Assembly: GCA_002104985.1 (NCBI GenBank)
Contig: MCGO01000068.1
Location: 167,480-231,479, forward strand
Direction of reading: 5' to 3'
Source of the DNA: Rhizoclosmatium globosum
Taxonomy: Eukaryota > Chytridiomycota > Chytridiomycetes > Chytridiales > Chytriomycetaceae
DNA: 64,000 bases
Below the pieces are notes generated by a model. It saw only the letters and a program-made list of their open reading frames with translations, made no database searches and was not told where the DNA came from. This document shows, in pieces, positions 1-11,648 of this stretch; the first letter of the stretch is position 1; each line of letters opens with the position of its first letter. The position numbers were made by a program, and so were the translations under genes.

Positions 1-486
1 TGATTCGCGATCAGGTGCGTCAATGTTGATGTTTGCGCCTCCAAAGCTATTGGTGAGGCTGCGAAGTCGAAGGCATTCGTTCATGATCATACGCCAGTCA
101 TCGTGGCTAACTGTTGGATACTGCATTGCGACTCCATTTGTAAACCATTGAGGCAGATTGTTGATGCGAGGGGGTAGTTGAGGAGGAGGTTGTTGAGGAG
201 GTGGCGCAGATACAGTTTCATTTGAGAGCCGCATCTTTGAGGGCAAACTAGGCATCATGATTTCATCTGATGCGCTTCGTTTCGCTGGGATAAGGAGGTC
301 GTCTCCATCGGCTGGTTCAAGGGACACAATGTTGAGTGGGTTTGGTGCGATCATGAGCGGTCCTGCTGGAATCTCAGCCTGCACTTTCCCAAGGAGTCGT
401 TCTTGAATTGGCTTCTTCTTCTGATCAGCGGCTCGAGTTTGATGCGCGACCTTGTCGTCGCGCTCTGCGGTTCCGCTGCTTGACAT
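1..486 (-). CDS. 5' part of an unrecognised protein gene (runs off the window)
   Basis: On the minus strand an ATG at 486 opens a frame that stays open for 162 codons to the first base of the window, so only the N-terminal part is visible. The N-terminal third is charged and Gln/Lys-rich. A proline/glutamine stretch follows near residues 105-118, and then a more ordered segment with Trp, Phe and Leu residues containing the short motif LPQWFTNG. There is no signal peptide and no membrane segment. I do not recognise the family; the low-complexity spacer in front of a compact domain is common in fungal nuclear regulators, but that is only a resemblance. It is transcribed away from the uS8 gene, so the 487-1418 gap should hold both promoters. 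The downstream stop and any introns lie outside the window. Confidence 0.6.
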   Translation of the reverse strand, partial: MSSSGTAERDDKVAHQTRAADQKKKPIQERLLGKVQAEIPAGPLMIAPNPLNIVSLEPADGDDLLIPAKRSASDEIMMPSLPSKMRLSNETVSAPPPQQPPPQLPPRINNLPQWFTNGVAMQYPTVSHDDWRMIMNECLRLRSLTNSFGGANINIDAPDRES

Positions 487-1418
487 TTTTGAAAAGAAGT
501 TAAGAACAACTATCTATTCATTCACTTCCACATTTCCTTAGAAACACGTTTCACTTCGTTTCTTCCAAAAATTACCGCCCAGGACGATGAACTACCATGC
601 AGTATAGAAGTCGACACTAAATTGGCCGAGAGAAGAGAATAATCATATATAAGTGCGCTAACTGGGAATATCAAGGTATCGGTGCATTTTCCCCACAACG
701 CCATGTTTTTTGGCAAGGCCTTCCCTCCCAATTTTCAATCACACCAAAAACGTAAAAATGACCCCTCCCACCCTACACTCTCCCTCCATCCGCATCATCA
801 GCATCCATCACATTGGTCTATAACTTCATGTGGAGGACTACAAGTAGTATTGACATCAGTATGGCAGAGTTCCACAATCCTATCGCGCTCTGATGGCGTC
901 TGATGGATTGCAGTACTCAGATGCCACTCTTGTTTGACAACATTGACCTTTGGAGACGTTTGGATCCGAAGGGCTGGAGTGTCCAAACTGATCAATCAAT
1001 CAGTTGGCGCTCTGCTTTTTCAAAATCGCGACTTCTGAACTGGCTATTTTTGGGTATGGAGCCTTGTTCGGTTGTCTCGTGTTTCTCATCGCTCTCTCGT
1101 TGCTTATAACGGGAGACACCGATGCTGAAAAAGTAGCTTGGATACTTGGGTCAATGAATCGATAGTTCATTTGGTGTGAAGTGGTTGATGTTTGTTGGGC
1201 CTGGCACTTTGTGTGTGGTTCTGACTGATGATTCAACTCTTTCCACCAGTCGATGAACTGTCTGATCGTTACCCACTATCCTTGCCAGCCTTTCGCTTCT
1301 CGAATCTCTATAGTTCTGTGCTGTTGAAAGAAAATACAATCATGCTCCCTTCACACTATACACCTCATTCATACCAACATGAATGCTAACCCAAAATTAT
1401 TCTGCAGTTTAATCTAAA
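487..1418. other. Divergent intergenic region between the partial gene and uS8
   Basis: This 0.9 kb stretch separates two divergently transcribed genes. A TATATAA-type element lies at 646-652, about 160 bp upstream of the minus-strand ATG, and is the only core-promoter-like motif I can point to. Several short open frames of 60-80 codons cross it, but they overlap each other in different frames, show no recognisable domain and are treated as chance. Untranslated first exons of the uS8 gene may lie in the right-hand part. I saw no tRNA or other structured RNA. Confidence 0.4.
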
Positions 1419-2108
1419 ATGGTTCGCGTCTCCGTCCTCAACGACTGTCTCAAGTCTATTGTCAACGCCGAGAAGATGGGCAAGCGTCAGGTTATGATCC
1501 GCCCATCCTCCAAGGTTATCGTCAAGTTCCTCTCTGTCATGCAGAAGCACGGTGAGTTTTCTGCAAAACACCCTCATTTGCACTTCTCCCTCGTACCATG
1601 TTCCCCTTTTCCTCGAAGTTATAACTAGACTCTGTCGGACGTTCGCGTCGCTTATTGAGTCGACAAGCGTTTTTTAAGGCTTCGAAAGATTAAATCGGAG
1701 ATGAGATTACAGCCCAGATTCTGATAACCTACGGGGTTTGGGTTTTACTCTCTTCTACATACCTGCCAGTTCTATCCCTCGCACCTGTTTTATTCCATAT
1801 CCGCTTTCCTCATCTTTGTTCCTTGTATCTAAACTCTCTTCCCTCCAGGTTACATTGGCGAGTTCGAGATCATTGACGACCACCGTTCCGGAAAGATTGT
1901 CGTCCAGCTCATTGGTCGTATCAACAAGTGTGGTGTCATCTCCCCACGTTTCAACGTCAAGCAAGACGATGTTGAGAACTGGGTCAACTACTTGTTGCCA
2001 TCCCGTCAGTTCGGTTTCATTGTCATGACCACCTCTGCTGGTATCATGGACCACGAGGAGGCTCGTCGTAAGAAGACTGGTGGAAAGATCCTTGGTTTCT
2101 TCTACTAA
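1419..2108 (+). CDS. RPS22: 40S ribosomal protein uS8 (S15a/S22)
   Basis: Two exons (1419-1551 and 1849-2108) joined across a 297 bp intron encode 130 residues, the normal length of eukaryotic uS8. The protein starts [14 protein letters not shown], continues through the conserved [13 protein letters not shown] segment, and ends with the typical [13 protein letters not shown]-terminus. The intron splits a glycine codon after the first base, with donor GTGAGT and acceptor CTCCAG. uS8 binds the central domain of 18S rRNA and is part of the small-subunit body. The intron is several times longer than those of neighbouring genes, which fits the general tendency of fungal ribosomal-protein genes to keep longer introns that can serve in regulation. 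An AATAAA-like signal lies about 65 bp past the stop. Identification is secure. Confidence 0.97.
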
Positions 2109-2203
2109 GCGGTCTCGCCACGCCCCTTACGTCGTTTATTGGGAATTGTCATGTCTCAGCGCATAGGTTAAAATAAATCGGTAGTTCACTACTTCAGCAT
2201 CTG

Positions 2204-2210
2204 TATAAAA
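2204..2210 (+). promoter_or_regulatory. TATA box upstream of the TM-SH3 gene
   Basis: TATAAAA lies about 41 bp upstream of the ATG at 2251 and about 95 bp past the uS8 stop, so it belongs to the downstream gene. It argues that the first coding ATG of that gene is at 2251 and that no distant upstream coding exon is needed. The spacing leaves only a very short 5' untranslated leader. Confidence 0.45.
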
Positions 2211-2250
2211 CATTTTGTGCCTTTCCACTTTTGCACTCCAGATTTTTGGA

Positions 2251-3660
2251 ATGAATTCGACTTGTTTCTCGCTTGACACGTCCTCAGCCTGTCCCGACTT
2301 ACATATGCAGAGTGAGTACATAGCGTGCAGGGCAAGTATGTGTATGCTGACCTGATGCCAATCTTGACAGGTGTACTTGTTTCTCCCCGGTTTCCGAACC
2401 TCGCCGCATTCGACTCTTTCATTCGTGACTCTTCAGATAACTCAACACGCTTCACAAACACGTTCCAAGACACGTACGGATGCCCAGGATTCGCTGGCCA
2501 CAACATTCGATTCCACCAGTCACTTCTCTGCCACTTCTTTGTCAGCTACTCCATCCCTCACTGCCCCGCTTCCAAGATCCCTTACAAACCCCTCTGTCAA
2601 AGCTCGTGTCTCAGTCACATTGATTCCGTCGTTTCGCTGTTCAAAGATCCTCTCATATGTACACAAACACCCTCTGCGTCATCCAACCGCGCCCGAATCC
2701 TCTTTGCAAGCTCAACCACAAGCAACAACTCATCCAACACAGATTTATTGTACGACGCATGTCTTACAACCTTGTCATCCAACGACGCGTCCAAATGCGT
2801 TCTTGGAACCGCTTGGGACCTCAAACACGCTGGATTCTTGGAGTCCACTGATGCGATACGGTTTTGTAATGACACTGCGAGATTAGACCCCACGGACGTC
2901 ATGTTGTGCAAAGATTTGAGTTCTGACTCTGTTGCTCCTGTTCACCATCCACTCGATGACCTGACGCGTGACCAGAAACTCGCGCTTATTCGTCCAGCTC
3001 GGGACTTACCATGGATCGTGTCGGGTATTGTGTGGGGTGTGATGGTGCTGGGCAGTTTAGTTTGGATTGGGTTGGTAAAGTGTAAGAACTGGGAACGGGA
3101 GGCGACGATTGCCGTACAACCAATTACTGGGGTAGTGGTTGAAAAGTTTCCGAAGGTGATGGTATTCAGCGTGTTGGAACGATTGCAAAGGACGCGCAAC
3201 ATTGAGACGACAGGCGAAGCAAAGCAATGCAAGAAAAAGTATTTTCGATAGCGTTTTTGGGGTTGTTGGATGGAAAGGGAAAGTTGGGAATATGGGGCGT
3301 GGTTTGGAAGAGGTTGATGAGAATGAGGAGCGGTACGATTATGGTGCACCTGCGAAGGAAATCGAGGAAATTAGCGAGTTTGATGATGTTGAGGGAGATT
3401 TTAATGATGAAATGGGCTTGTTTCAGAGAATGCAAGTCCTTGCGCCGTACTTTCCTGAGAAATCTGATGAGCTTTCGCTTGTTGTGGGCGAAATCGTTAT
3501 TATTCTTGAAACTTTTGACGATGGTTGGGTATCTGCGAGAAAGGAATCCAATGGTTGTGTAGGCATTGCTCCGCTTCCCTGTTTGGGTTCTCTTGCAAAG
3601 TTCATGAGCTTGTACTCAGGGTTCACAACTTCTCCTCACATCTCTTCAATTCGTTGTTGA
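2251..3660 (+). CDS. Single-pass membrane protein with Cys-rich ectodomain and cytoplasmic SH3 domain
   Basis: The model has three exons (2251-2311, 2371-3081, 3170-3660) with introns of 59 and 88 bp (donors GTGAGT and GTAAGA) and gives 420 residues in one consistent frame. Residues 1 to about 230 form a Cys- and Ser/Thr-rich segment with CxxF and CP-type cysteine spacing expected outside the cell. A hydrophobic helix at about 233-256 (starting LPWIVSGIVWGV) is the only clear membrane span. After a basic juxtamembrane stretch and an acidic linker, an SH3 domain occupies about 345-400, with ALYDY-like VLAPYFP, DELSL and the DDGWVSA tryptophan motif. The architecture resembles the fungal TM-SH3 osmosensor/adaptor idea (Sho1, Fus1) without homology in the ectodomain. 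SH3 domains bind proline-rich cytoplasmic partners. Oddity: no classic N-terminal signal peptide after the chosen ATG, so membrane insertion may rely on the TM helix, or a first exon is missing. Function beyond scaffold/receptor is unknown. Confidence 0.82.
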
Positions 3661-3717
3661 TACATGTTTTACTTTTCTTTAACTATTGCTTAAATGTATG
3701 GAATACAATCTACTCCT

Positions 3718-6249
3718 TCAAACTCCCTCTTTCTTTGAAATCTGCCCCAACGGCCATGCCGATTTAAACTTTTCCACAGTAGATTGCAGTAAAGAATACG
3801 ATCCTTGTTGATGTATGAAAATAATTCGACACCCTCCACTTTGTTCAGATGAAGTTCTCACCTCCATCTTAAACTTGACTGTTTGCGGAGTTAATGCTTT
3901 CTGAACATTAACCAGAGTCCCTGCTGGAGAAATTGCACTATCGGGTCCTTTGAGAGAGAGCGATATTTTGCGCGTGAAGTTAGCAACGAAATTGTTGTGG
4001 GATGGAGAAACGGGCACGATTTGTTCGTTTTGGCTATCATATTTACATTTCCAGCTCCCAAAGTTATCTGTTTGGTGTTTTACATGAAGATCCTGCATAT
4101 CGGAGGGTTTAATGTGAAAGAAACTATTGAAAGGACTTACATTCAACCGCAATAGAGCGGCTTCAGTCGTGGGCAAGAAGTCGTTCGTTGAGATCAAGCT
4201 TATTTCTGGTGGAGTATATTGAAATCTTTTGAACCATCTCTTCTTGGGAGGTGTCACAGTTGGAGTTCCATCATCATAAAGACTCGCCTTTCTACGTGCA
4301 GTAGGGCTTTCTGATTCAGGAGGGTTGGTTTTCTTTCGAGTTTCACTGGATCGCTTGTTGGTGTTTTTAAAACAGGAATTGGTTTTGTTGGTGTTGTGGC
4401 GATGTCAATTCCTCCTGAAAAACTCTTCATCTTTCCTGCTTGACCTGATGGTCGTCTGAAGTTAAGAGTTTCTCCAAGTGCGTTCATGGATACACCAAGA
4501 GGACTATGCGGCCTTCCATTACTTTCGGGGTGGTAAGCTGTTGGTTTTGCAGATAGTTTTGCAGATGAATAAGATGGCAAATCATCGAGTTTCTCAGGTT
4601 GATTCCCTGACTCCGCCAAAGAATCATTTGAGCTTGACGAAGTCCGACGAACCAAATTCAATTCGCTTTTATAGATATCGAGTCGCGACATTGATGGAGA
4701 ACAAGGGCTTCCACTGTCGCCACTATCCAGCGAAGCCATCGACATGGAGCCTATCCGTCGTTTTGGGCCACCAGCAACGTCCCATGCTGAGAAATTCTCG
4801 GAACCATAATTTTCAAATGATTCCCATTTCCTGCGACACAAGAGATTGTAAAAGACCTTTTCCATATTCTTTTCAGGTGACAACAGTGCTTGAATCAGCC
4901 CCTTTTCGTTTCCTGTCCATCCAAGAAATCCAAGTGAACTGACTACATCCAAGTCAAGTGAATCGGGGTCGTTTATTCCTGTAATCAAAGGCCTGAATTT
5001 CGATATTTCCGACTTATCCGCATTCTCATTTATGTGGTCTATAACCTCATCAGATAAATACTTGAAAGATTCAGGGTTTCTTGGTTGTGCCGCGGTAAAC
5101 CACCTGTGCTGAAAAACGGCATTCATGCTTATTCTGTCTTCTGGATCCACAACGAGCATTTTTGTGATCAAATCGCGTGCGTCAGGGCTCACGTAGTCAG
5201 GAATCACGTATGCTCCAACTTTCACCTTAGAACTCATACAATAAGCACCTCGATTATCATGAACAATCACATCTTACTTTACTCAAAAGTCTTCGTATAT
5301 TTTCGTCATCAAACGGTAGGTTTCCAGTCAAGAGAGCGAATAGGATGATTCCACAACTCCATACGTCAGCGGGAGCCCCATCATACTTTATACCTCGAAT
5401 AATCTCAGGGCTTGCATAGTGTGGACTCCCGCAAGATGTTTCCAGCATCTTTCCAGTCACTTGGAGGCTCGCCATTCCAAAGTCCGCAACCTTCACAGTC
5501 ATGTCCTTGCTGAGGAGGAGATTCTCGGGTTTGAGGTCTCTGTGACTGTCCATTGAATTAGTTGAATAAAATAGCATTGATATTCATACCAAATAAGATG
5601 TCGATGGCAGAAGTCAACGGCGAATGTGATTTGTTGAAAAAAGTCCAGAGCTTCGTTCTCAGGCAACCTGCCTCTGGATACAAGATAATCGAACAGCTCT
5701 CCTCCTTCAATATGCTCAAGAATCAAATACCTGCAAGGTTTGGTAAATAGCCGCAAAAAACTGCAAAAATAGACTTACAGTTCTTTATCAGTTTCGTAAA
5801 CATCATACAATTGCATCACATTAGGATGTTGAATCAATTTCATAATTGTGATTTCGCGTTCCACTTTTTCGTTCAGCTTATTGTTGACCTTCGTTTCTGT
5901 TTGACTGTCTGATGCGACACTTTCTGTGGAGCTGCTTGCTAGGGATTCTTTTGGAATGATCTTGATGGCTACTTTCTGACCGGTTTCTAAATGTGTTCCT
6001 AGTTTGACACGTCCTGGGTCGAAGCGTCAATGTGTCAAGACTCAATATGTGTTAAGGTTGGATATTAGTGTTACCTGTGCTGCCCACTCCCAAGGTTTTG
6101 CCAAGAGCATAAGGGCCTATTCTTGGACCATTGTCGCGAACCAGTCTTGAGGATATCTTATGACTTAAGAGCTCAGTTGACCCTTTCGAAGATGGACGAC
6201 GGGGGACTTGGGGAGACCTTGAAGCAGGGTCAAGCGATACTGGAAGCAT
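3718..6249 (-). CDS. Gin4/Hsl1/BRSK-family serine/threonine kinase with KA1-like C-terminus (one frame break)
   Basis: Six exons on the minus strand (6249-6075, 6013-5779, 5730-5590, 5545-5278, 5225-4141, 4092-3718) with introns of 61, 48, 44, 52 and 48 bp encode about 759 residues. The catalytic domain follows a 44-residue leader: glycine loop GVGSTG, VAIK lysine, HRDLKPEN catalytic loop, DFGMAS, and [11 protein letters not shown] activation segment. That last signature, with the region around [13 protein letters not shown], places it with BRSK/SAD and fungal Nim1-related kinases (Gin4, Kcc4, Hsl1). A UBA-like segment follows the kinase core, then a Ser/Pro-rich linker, and the last about 100 residues look like a KA1 membrane-binding domain. 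Such kinases couple septins and cell shape to the cell cycle. The frame changes once, at a run of five T (4364-4368, minus-strand AAAAA): one extra base there makes the whole model continuous. An in-frame stop just upstream supports the ATG at 6249. Confidence 0.92.
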
Positions 6250-6527
6250 TTCGTATTAAAGAAATGAAGTCAACGGCAAGCTTTAAAATGGTGTTCTTCG
6301 CCTCCCAGAAAGCTGTTTGGAAGGAGCTCTACTCTTTGAACAAGGATGCCTTAAGAATTGTCGAAAATGAAAATCTGTCATTCAGCCACTACCTTGCATT
6401 GAAACAACCAAGAGAAACGACGCAGGCAGTTTGTATTAATGGTAAAGCCCCATAAAGTAACAAACGAAAAAACGAATAAGAAAACGGTGAAGACAGAACA
6501 ACACCCGCGAAAGCACTAACATCCGAC

Positions 6528-9500
6528 TTACTCCACATCCAACTTTAACTTCACATTCATCGCTACCAACTCTGCACACAAATACCTAAACACATATGGT
6601 ACAGCAATGACGTCAATCCCCTTTGAAGTTTTACATGTCAAACACTCAATAGCATCCCGACTCTCACCCATCGAGTCCCCACCACTGCTTCCATCCAACC
6701 CACCATTCACTCCAAACTTGCCACTAATGGCAATTGGACTCAAAATCGATCCACACAGACGACACACGTGTGCCTGTGAGTAATCCGAACAGTTCATCAA
6801 ACGATCTTGCAAAATGAAACTGACTCCGTGAGCAAGCAGAGAATCACGTTCCATTTCTCCGAGACGGATACCACCAAATCTCTTACGACCTTTGATAGGT
6901 TGGTGTGTGAGGTTGTGGATGGGTCCTGTTGTACGGACCTGGTACTTGTCGGAAACCATGTGACGAAGACGTTGGTAGAAGACGACACCGAGGTAAATAT
7001 CGGCTTTGAATTCTTGACCTGTAATTCCAGAGTACATGGGTTCGTTTCCATGGTAGTTGAAACCGGCTTTGACGAGCTCTTTACCGAAAAAGTCGGCTGC
7101 TGAGTTGTCTTCGTTGAACTGGAACGGTGTTGCATCTTGAGCGTGACCGTGTAAGGCTCCTGATTTGGCAGCGATACTCTCGACAAACATTCCGATTGTC
7201 ATACGAGATGGGAAAGCGTGTGGGTTAATGATGACATCTGGAACCATTCCTGATTCAGAGAATGGCATATCGACAGTAGGCCATTTTTGTGAAATGACTC
7301 CCTTTTGTCCGTGACGGGATGAGAACTTGTCTCCAATGACTGGTGGACGCTGGATACGGAATTTGATGTGAATCTTTTGCAGCTCGGCAGTTCCGTCGTC
7401 GTTTCCTGACAAATCAATCATATTAGAAATCCACAACTGCACTCAGGAACATTCACTAACCTATCAGTCTAACTTCATCAACGAAAGCACTCTCAAATCC
7501 TTTGAACTTGACAACAGTGACTTGTCCATCAATATCGTTGTAGTAAGCATACAATGGCTCTCCATCGCTCAACTTGATTCCAACCTTTGGCAGACCATCC
7601 AAATCAATAAACGACAACAATTTATCCAATTGATCCTTCTTGATGAACGATGACTCTCCCTTAGGTCCAAACAGTCCAAAGTGCAAGTGTGGCTTCCCAC
7701 CAGTTGCACTTCGTCGCTGCTTCTCACCCAAATCAATGAACTCGGATTTATAGATGGTTCCGTATCCGTATCCACGCTCGTGTGATGATTTTGAGAGAAT
7801 AGAAGCATCTTCCATGTCGTATCCGGTGTAGGCAATGACGGCGACGATGGCGTTCATACCGTTGGGGTACTCGTCCATTCCATATTCGTTGAAAAGGTGT
7901 GGACGGACGATAGGGGATTGTCCAGTTTGGAGACGGTACAGCTTGTTATCCGTACGGTGTGGGAAGTTGTGCATTGGTGTTCCCATCGATTGTTTACCCA
8001 TCTATGAACGATGATTAGCATGAAGTAGAGAATTTAGAAACACAGGTCCGTACCTGACATTGATACATGTTTCTTGGGGACTGGTTGTGGTCAGAGAACG
8101 GAGTCAAGTTGGCGACGACACTCAAAATACTCGTTGGGTGCAACTCAATATGTGTGGTGATACCCGCGACAATATCTTCCTTGACACAGGCAATGTCCAT
8201 GTACACTTGCTCAAAAGATCCAACCATATCAGTCTTTCCGTTGGGCAGGTATGTAACAGGACGCATAAATCGGGCAGCAGAACTGAACATGAAAAGACCT
8301 GGGTATTGTCCTCCCTTTGATGGTGGAACGTATCCGATTTCAAGATCGATTGGGACATTGTTTTCGCCGATAACTTTCCAATATCTCAATGTGTCTGCAA
8401 CACGGCGGGCTGTTGCAGCTGTACAGTATCCAATCACCTTTCCGTCAAGTTGAACGGAAACGATCGTGCTGTCCAGCAGCTTTCGGGAAATTCGAGGATC
8501 TACTTCAACAGATTCGTCGTCATCGCCTGTAGATTCGGTAGCGATGGAATCGGTTGTATCCTTAGGACCCATTCCAACCATTTGACCAACACCCAAACTC
8601 GCAACAAGGGCTGGAATAGAAGAAACGTCCAACTCTGTGGTGATAATTCGACAAGTGTGACTCAAGTGGTTCAAAAGACCACAAGGTCCTCCATCAGGGG
8701 TGTGCACGGGACAGAGGAAACCCCAAGCTTCTGGAAGAAGCTTTCTAACAGTGGTAGTTTTGAGTTCGGCGAAGAAAGCTCCTCTGTGGATGGAACCGAA
8801 GTGGGAAAGGTAACGGAACCAGTTCAGTTTTTCACAAACAATTGTATAACCGGACGTCTAATATGTTGATCAGTACAGACAACTGAAATGGGTTATTTGA
8901 ATGATAAAACGTACCTGCTGCAAATCGAGACCAGAGTTGGAAACCAAGTTTCCAGTTGCCAAAAAGTGTTCCATACGCTTTCCAATATCAGAGTTGACCT
9001 TGTTGAACACCTTATTCAAATATTTCTCTGCGCGATTGGTAAGAACCAGTTGCAATTTTGAACGAAAAAGAAAACACTCAACTGTCAGAAAAATCAACAG
9101 TAGCTGGGAATCGACGAATGTCGGTCTTGATTTGAATGGCAATTCCATCCAAAATATCAGCAATCTTCTCCTTGAGGATAGAGTTGAACAAGTGACCACA
9201 GAGAAGAACTTCTTGGTGTTGAGGCGAATCCGGGTTATCAACAGCGCATTCTCCAGCAACGAGAGCGTATAATTTCTGAATCATAAAGCTGTAAAATGTG
9301 GGAAAGGATGGAAGTTGTCGGAGAGAGACGAATAAGTAAGCAACAGGTTCAGTTTACAAATAAGGTACCCACATGAGCATGTCAAACTTCTCTTGATCTG
9401 TTTTGAGATGTACAAGTACCACACGTCTCAAAAACTCGATTCCGACCTCCAAATCAGTCGAATCTTCAGGAGCATCCAACATGACATGGAATTTGGAACC

Positions 9501-10566
9501 AATGTAACCACGACACTCATCACGAGAGTGAACACCCAAATTTTTGAAAGATCTCAGCAACAATTCGACACGATCCGTCAAGAAAGTGTTTCCAGTCTTT
9601 CCAGCAGTAATTCTCATGAACAGGTCACGATCAGATGTTTCTTGGAGAGCACGGAGAATAAGAAGAACAGGAACCATGTATTCAGACTTTCGGTACGAGA
9701 AACGGAGGTTCAGGGCACCATCAGTAAGGTAGTGCAGAGTCATTGTTTGGGAGGACATGTCTTCACGGACGCAACGAATGGCAATACCGTAAACAGAGTA
9801 CGTAGGTCCTCTGTTTTGGAAGGAGCCTCTTTCAAGGGCAATGGGGTGGTTTCTGCGAGGAACAATCAGGAGACGAACGAGACGCTCAATTCCGTTTGTG
9901 ATAAAGTATCCACCGAATTCAGCCGCATCTTCCTTGTGCTTTACAAGATCTGCTGGAGAGTCTTGTTCAATGTTACAGCGGTTTGATCGGACCATGATTG
10001 GGAGGTGGCCAAGGGAACGGAATTCGCTCTGGACGGGGCCACCGTTGATTGTCCAGTTCAATTTAGCTTGCATTTTAGCCTGAATGAGTGTGTATAGTCA
10101 GACAACAGTTGGGATAGTTGATGTAGCAGGAGCAGAGGGATTGTCACCTTGTATGACACACCGCGTTCTCTGCACTCTGACGGAAAGAGGGTGATTGGCA
10201 CGGCACCGCGCGAAGACTCAATCTGCGGCTTTCCGACGACGACGTGCGACCACCAGACTAAGAGGGAGTTAGAGGGTAGTTTAAGCTTAAAAGGGGCAAG
10301 ACAAACTCACGTTCGAGCCTCGCCATCTTCTTAATGTCGGCGCCCTGGGCCAGCGTGTTTCCCGCAAAGACAACCTTTCGCGGAATGTCCTGAATCGCGC
10401 GGTCGAGCAGTCCGGCGCCCTTTCCAAATGCGAACATTGCGTTGAAGCCCTGCACGTGCGGCGCCGAGAGAGCCGCTGTCCGCGCGTGGTGGGGCTTGCC
10501 AGTCGATGGCTTAAGCGCTACTTTCTGCCGGTGCACTGTGTTGAAGTGCGTGTTCTCCGAAGCCAT
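6528..10566 (-). CDS. RPA135: DNA-directed RNA polymerase I second-largest subunit
   Basis: Eight exons (10566-10311, 10257-10148, 10079-9373, 9288-9083, 9027-8915, 8857-8054, 8001-7461, 7405-6528) with seven introns of 52-84 bp add up to 1204 residues with no frame break, almost exactly the size of yeast Rpa135. Landmarks in order: FPSECRERG in the protrusion/lobe region, TGYDMEDAS (the form seen in Pol I, where Pol II has YNQEDS), the hybrid-binding KFSSRHGQKGV loop, and a C4 zinc site CRLCG...CLTCK near the C-terminus followed by VPYVFRYLCAELVAMN. It forms one half of the active centre with RPA190 and transcribes the large rRNA precursor in the nucleolus. The intron at 9028-9082 uses a weak GTTGAG donor. 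The ATG at 10566 is preferred because the frame upstream offers only a TTG. Identification as Pol I rather than II or III is secure. Confidence 0.97.
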
Positions 10567-10748
10567 CGTCTTTGGCGTTTGTTGTTGGTCTTGGTGCAAA
10601 AAGTCAAAAAGAAAAAAGAATGAAAACCGATCAAATGGAAAAGTACATCTCTTCTTTCTTTCCTCCTTATTTCCTCTTTTATTAAGCTTTTCTTTGTTTG
10701 CTTATGTTTGCTTTGATCCTAAGCTGTGCACCCTGATTCCTGAGACCA

Positions 10749-10755
10749 TATATAA
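10749..10755 (+). promoter_or_regulatory. TATA-like element upstream of the coiled-coil gene
   Basis: TATATAA lies about 70 bp upstream of the ATG at 10824. It sits between two divergent genes (RPA135 on the minus strand and the small coiled-coil gene on the plus strand) and is oriented for the latter by distance. Confidence 0.35.
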
Positions 10756-10823
10756 TCAACATCCAAAATAGAAAGAAGTACCACAAAAAAGATATCATTT
10801 TCAAAAGTCTAATACTTCATAAT

Positions 10824-11282
10824 ATGACTAGTATCACCACTCTCACTAAGAGCGAGTTTGGTGCCGATTTATTTGGCAGTGAAGCGCACAGCAGCTTCCA
10901 GCCAAGTGTCCGTACCACGAGCACTGGCCAAAGGGGCTTTGTGGCCCCGGATTATTCAATATCTCCACACGAGAGCATTGATGAGCCATCGTCTTCAGTT
11001 TTACTGAATAAGTCATGGTTCCAATGGCTTGGTCGGAGCATATTCAAGCACCAAGCAAGAATCCAGGTGCTTGAAGCTGAGGTCAAGGCCAAGTCTTCAA
11101 AGATTAAATTCTTGGAAGTCAAGATCGAGGCTCTAGAAGATCAAGCCGCTGCTGACAGGGCTAAAGCCGCTGAGGACCGAGCTAAAGGTGCTGCGGACCG
11201 CGACCAACTGATGCAGTTGATTACGAGGCTGCAAGATGATGTTGCACGGCACTATAGCCGTTGCACTTGTGGGGCGTCTTAG
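10824..11282 (+). CDS. Small coiled-coil protein of unknown function
   Basis: A single uninterrupted frame of 152 residues. The first 70 residues are Ser/Thr-rich and probably disordered. Residues about 72-140 form a strongly predicted coiled coil with regular hydrophobic spacing and the alanine/charged repeats RAKAAEDRAKGAADRD. The C-terminus ends in a small cysteine pair, RCTCGAS. No domain family is recognised. It is divergently arranged with RPA135, with a TATA-like element 70 bp upstream of the ATG, which supports real expression. Proteins of this shape often act as oligomerisation or scaffold factors, but nothing in the sequence names a partner. It could also be a lineage-specific protein whose only conserved feature is the heptad pattern. 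Confidence 0.6.
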   Translation: MTSITTLTKSEFGADLFGSEAHSSFQPSVRTTSTGQRGFVAPDYSISPHESIDEPSSSVLLNKSWFQWLGRSIFKHQARIQVLEAEVKAKSSKIKFLEVKIEALEDQAAADRAKAAEDRAKGAADRDQLMQLITRLQDDVARHYSRCTCGAS

Positions 11283-11648
11283 CGTGCGACTATTTTCTTC
11301 CTTTTCTTCTAATAGTAAAGGCTATGGATCCTTGTTTTCTTTCTCTTCGTAATTGCAATCAGAAAGCAGATCCCAAGCCACCATGCTAATTGATAGTTGC
11401 GGGTTGACCAAAAGCACTTTATTCAATTCGTACCACATTATGTTTAAGCAGAAGTCCGTTGATTACTTCTTTCCTTCCTTTCATATTTAATAGCCCGCCG
11501 CAAACAATATCACTGCAGCCATTCATCCTACGGTCAATTAGGAATTTGCAGAAAAAGAGGTACTTGGAAAATTCGGAATTCTTTGTTATTGTGAGCAAAC
11601 AGCAGGAATGCGCATGTTTATAGAGTAATTTAGGGATAACAATCAACA
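11283..11648. other. Convergent intergenic region
   Basis: These 366 bp lie between the ends of two convergent genes and should hold both 3' untranslated regions. The left part is T-rich immediately after the coiled-coil gene stop. I see no conserved open frame, structured RNA or repeat. Confidence 0.4.

Noticed and set aside
7569..8358. Antisense and out-of-frame open frames of 80-130 codons within RPA135
   Set aside because: RPA135 motifs cover the region continuously in one spliced frame; the others have no protein-like signal.
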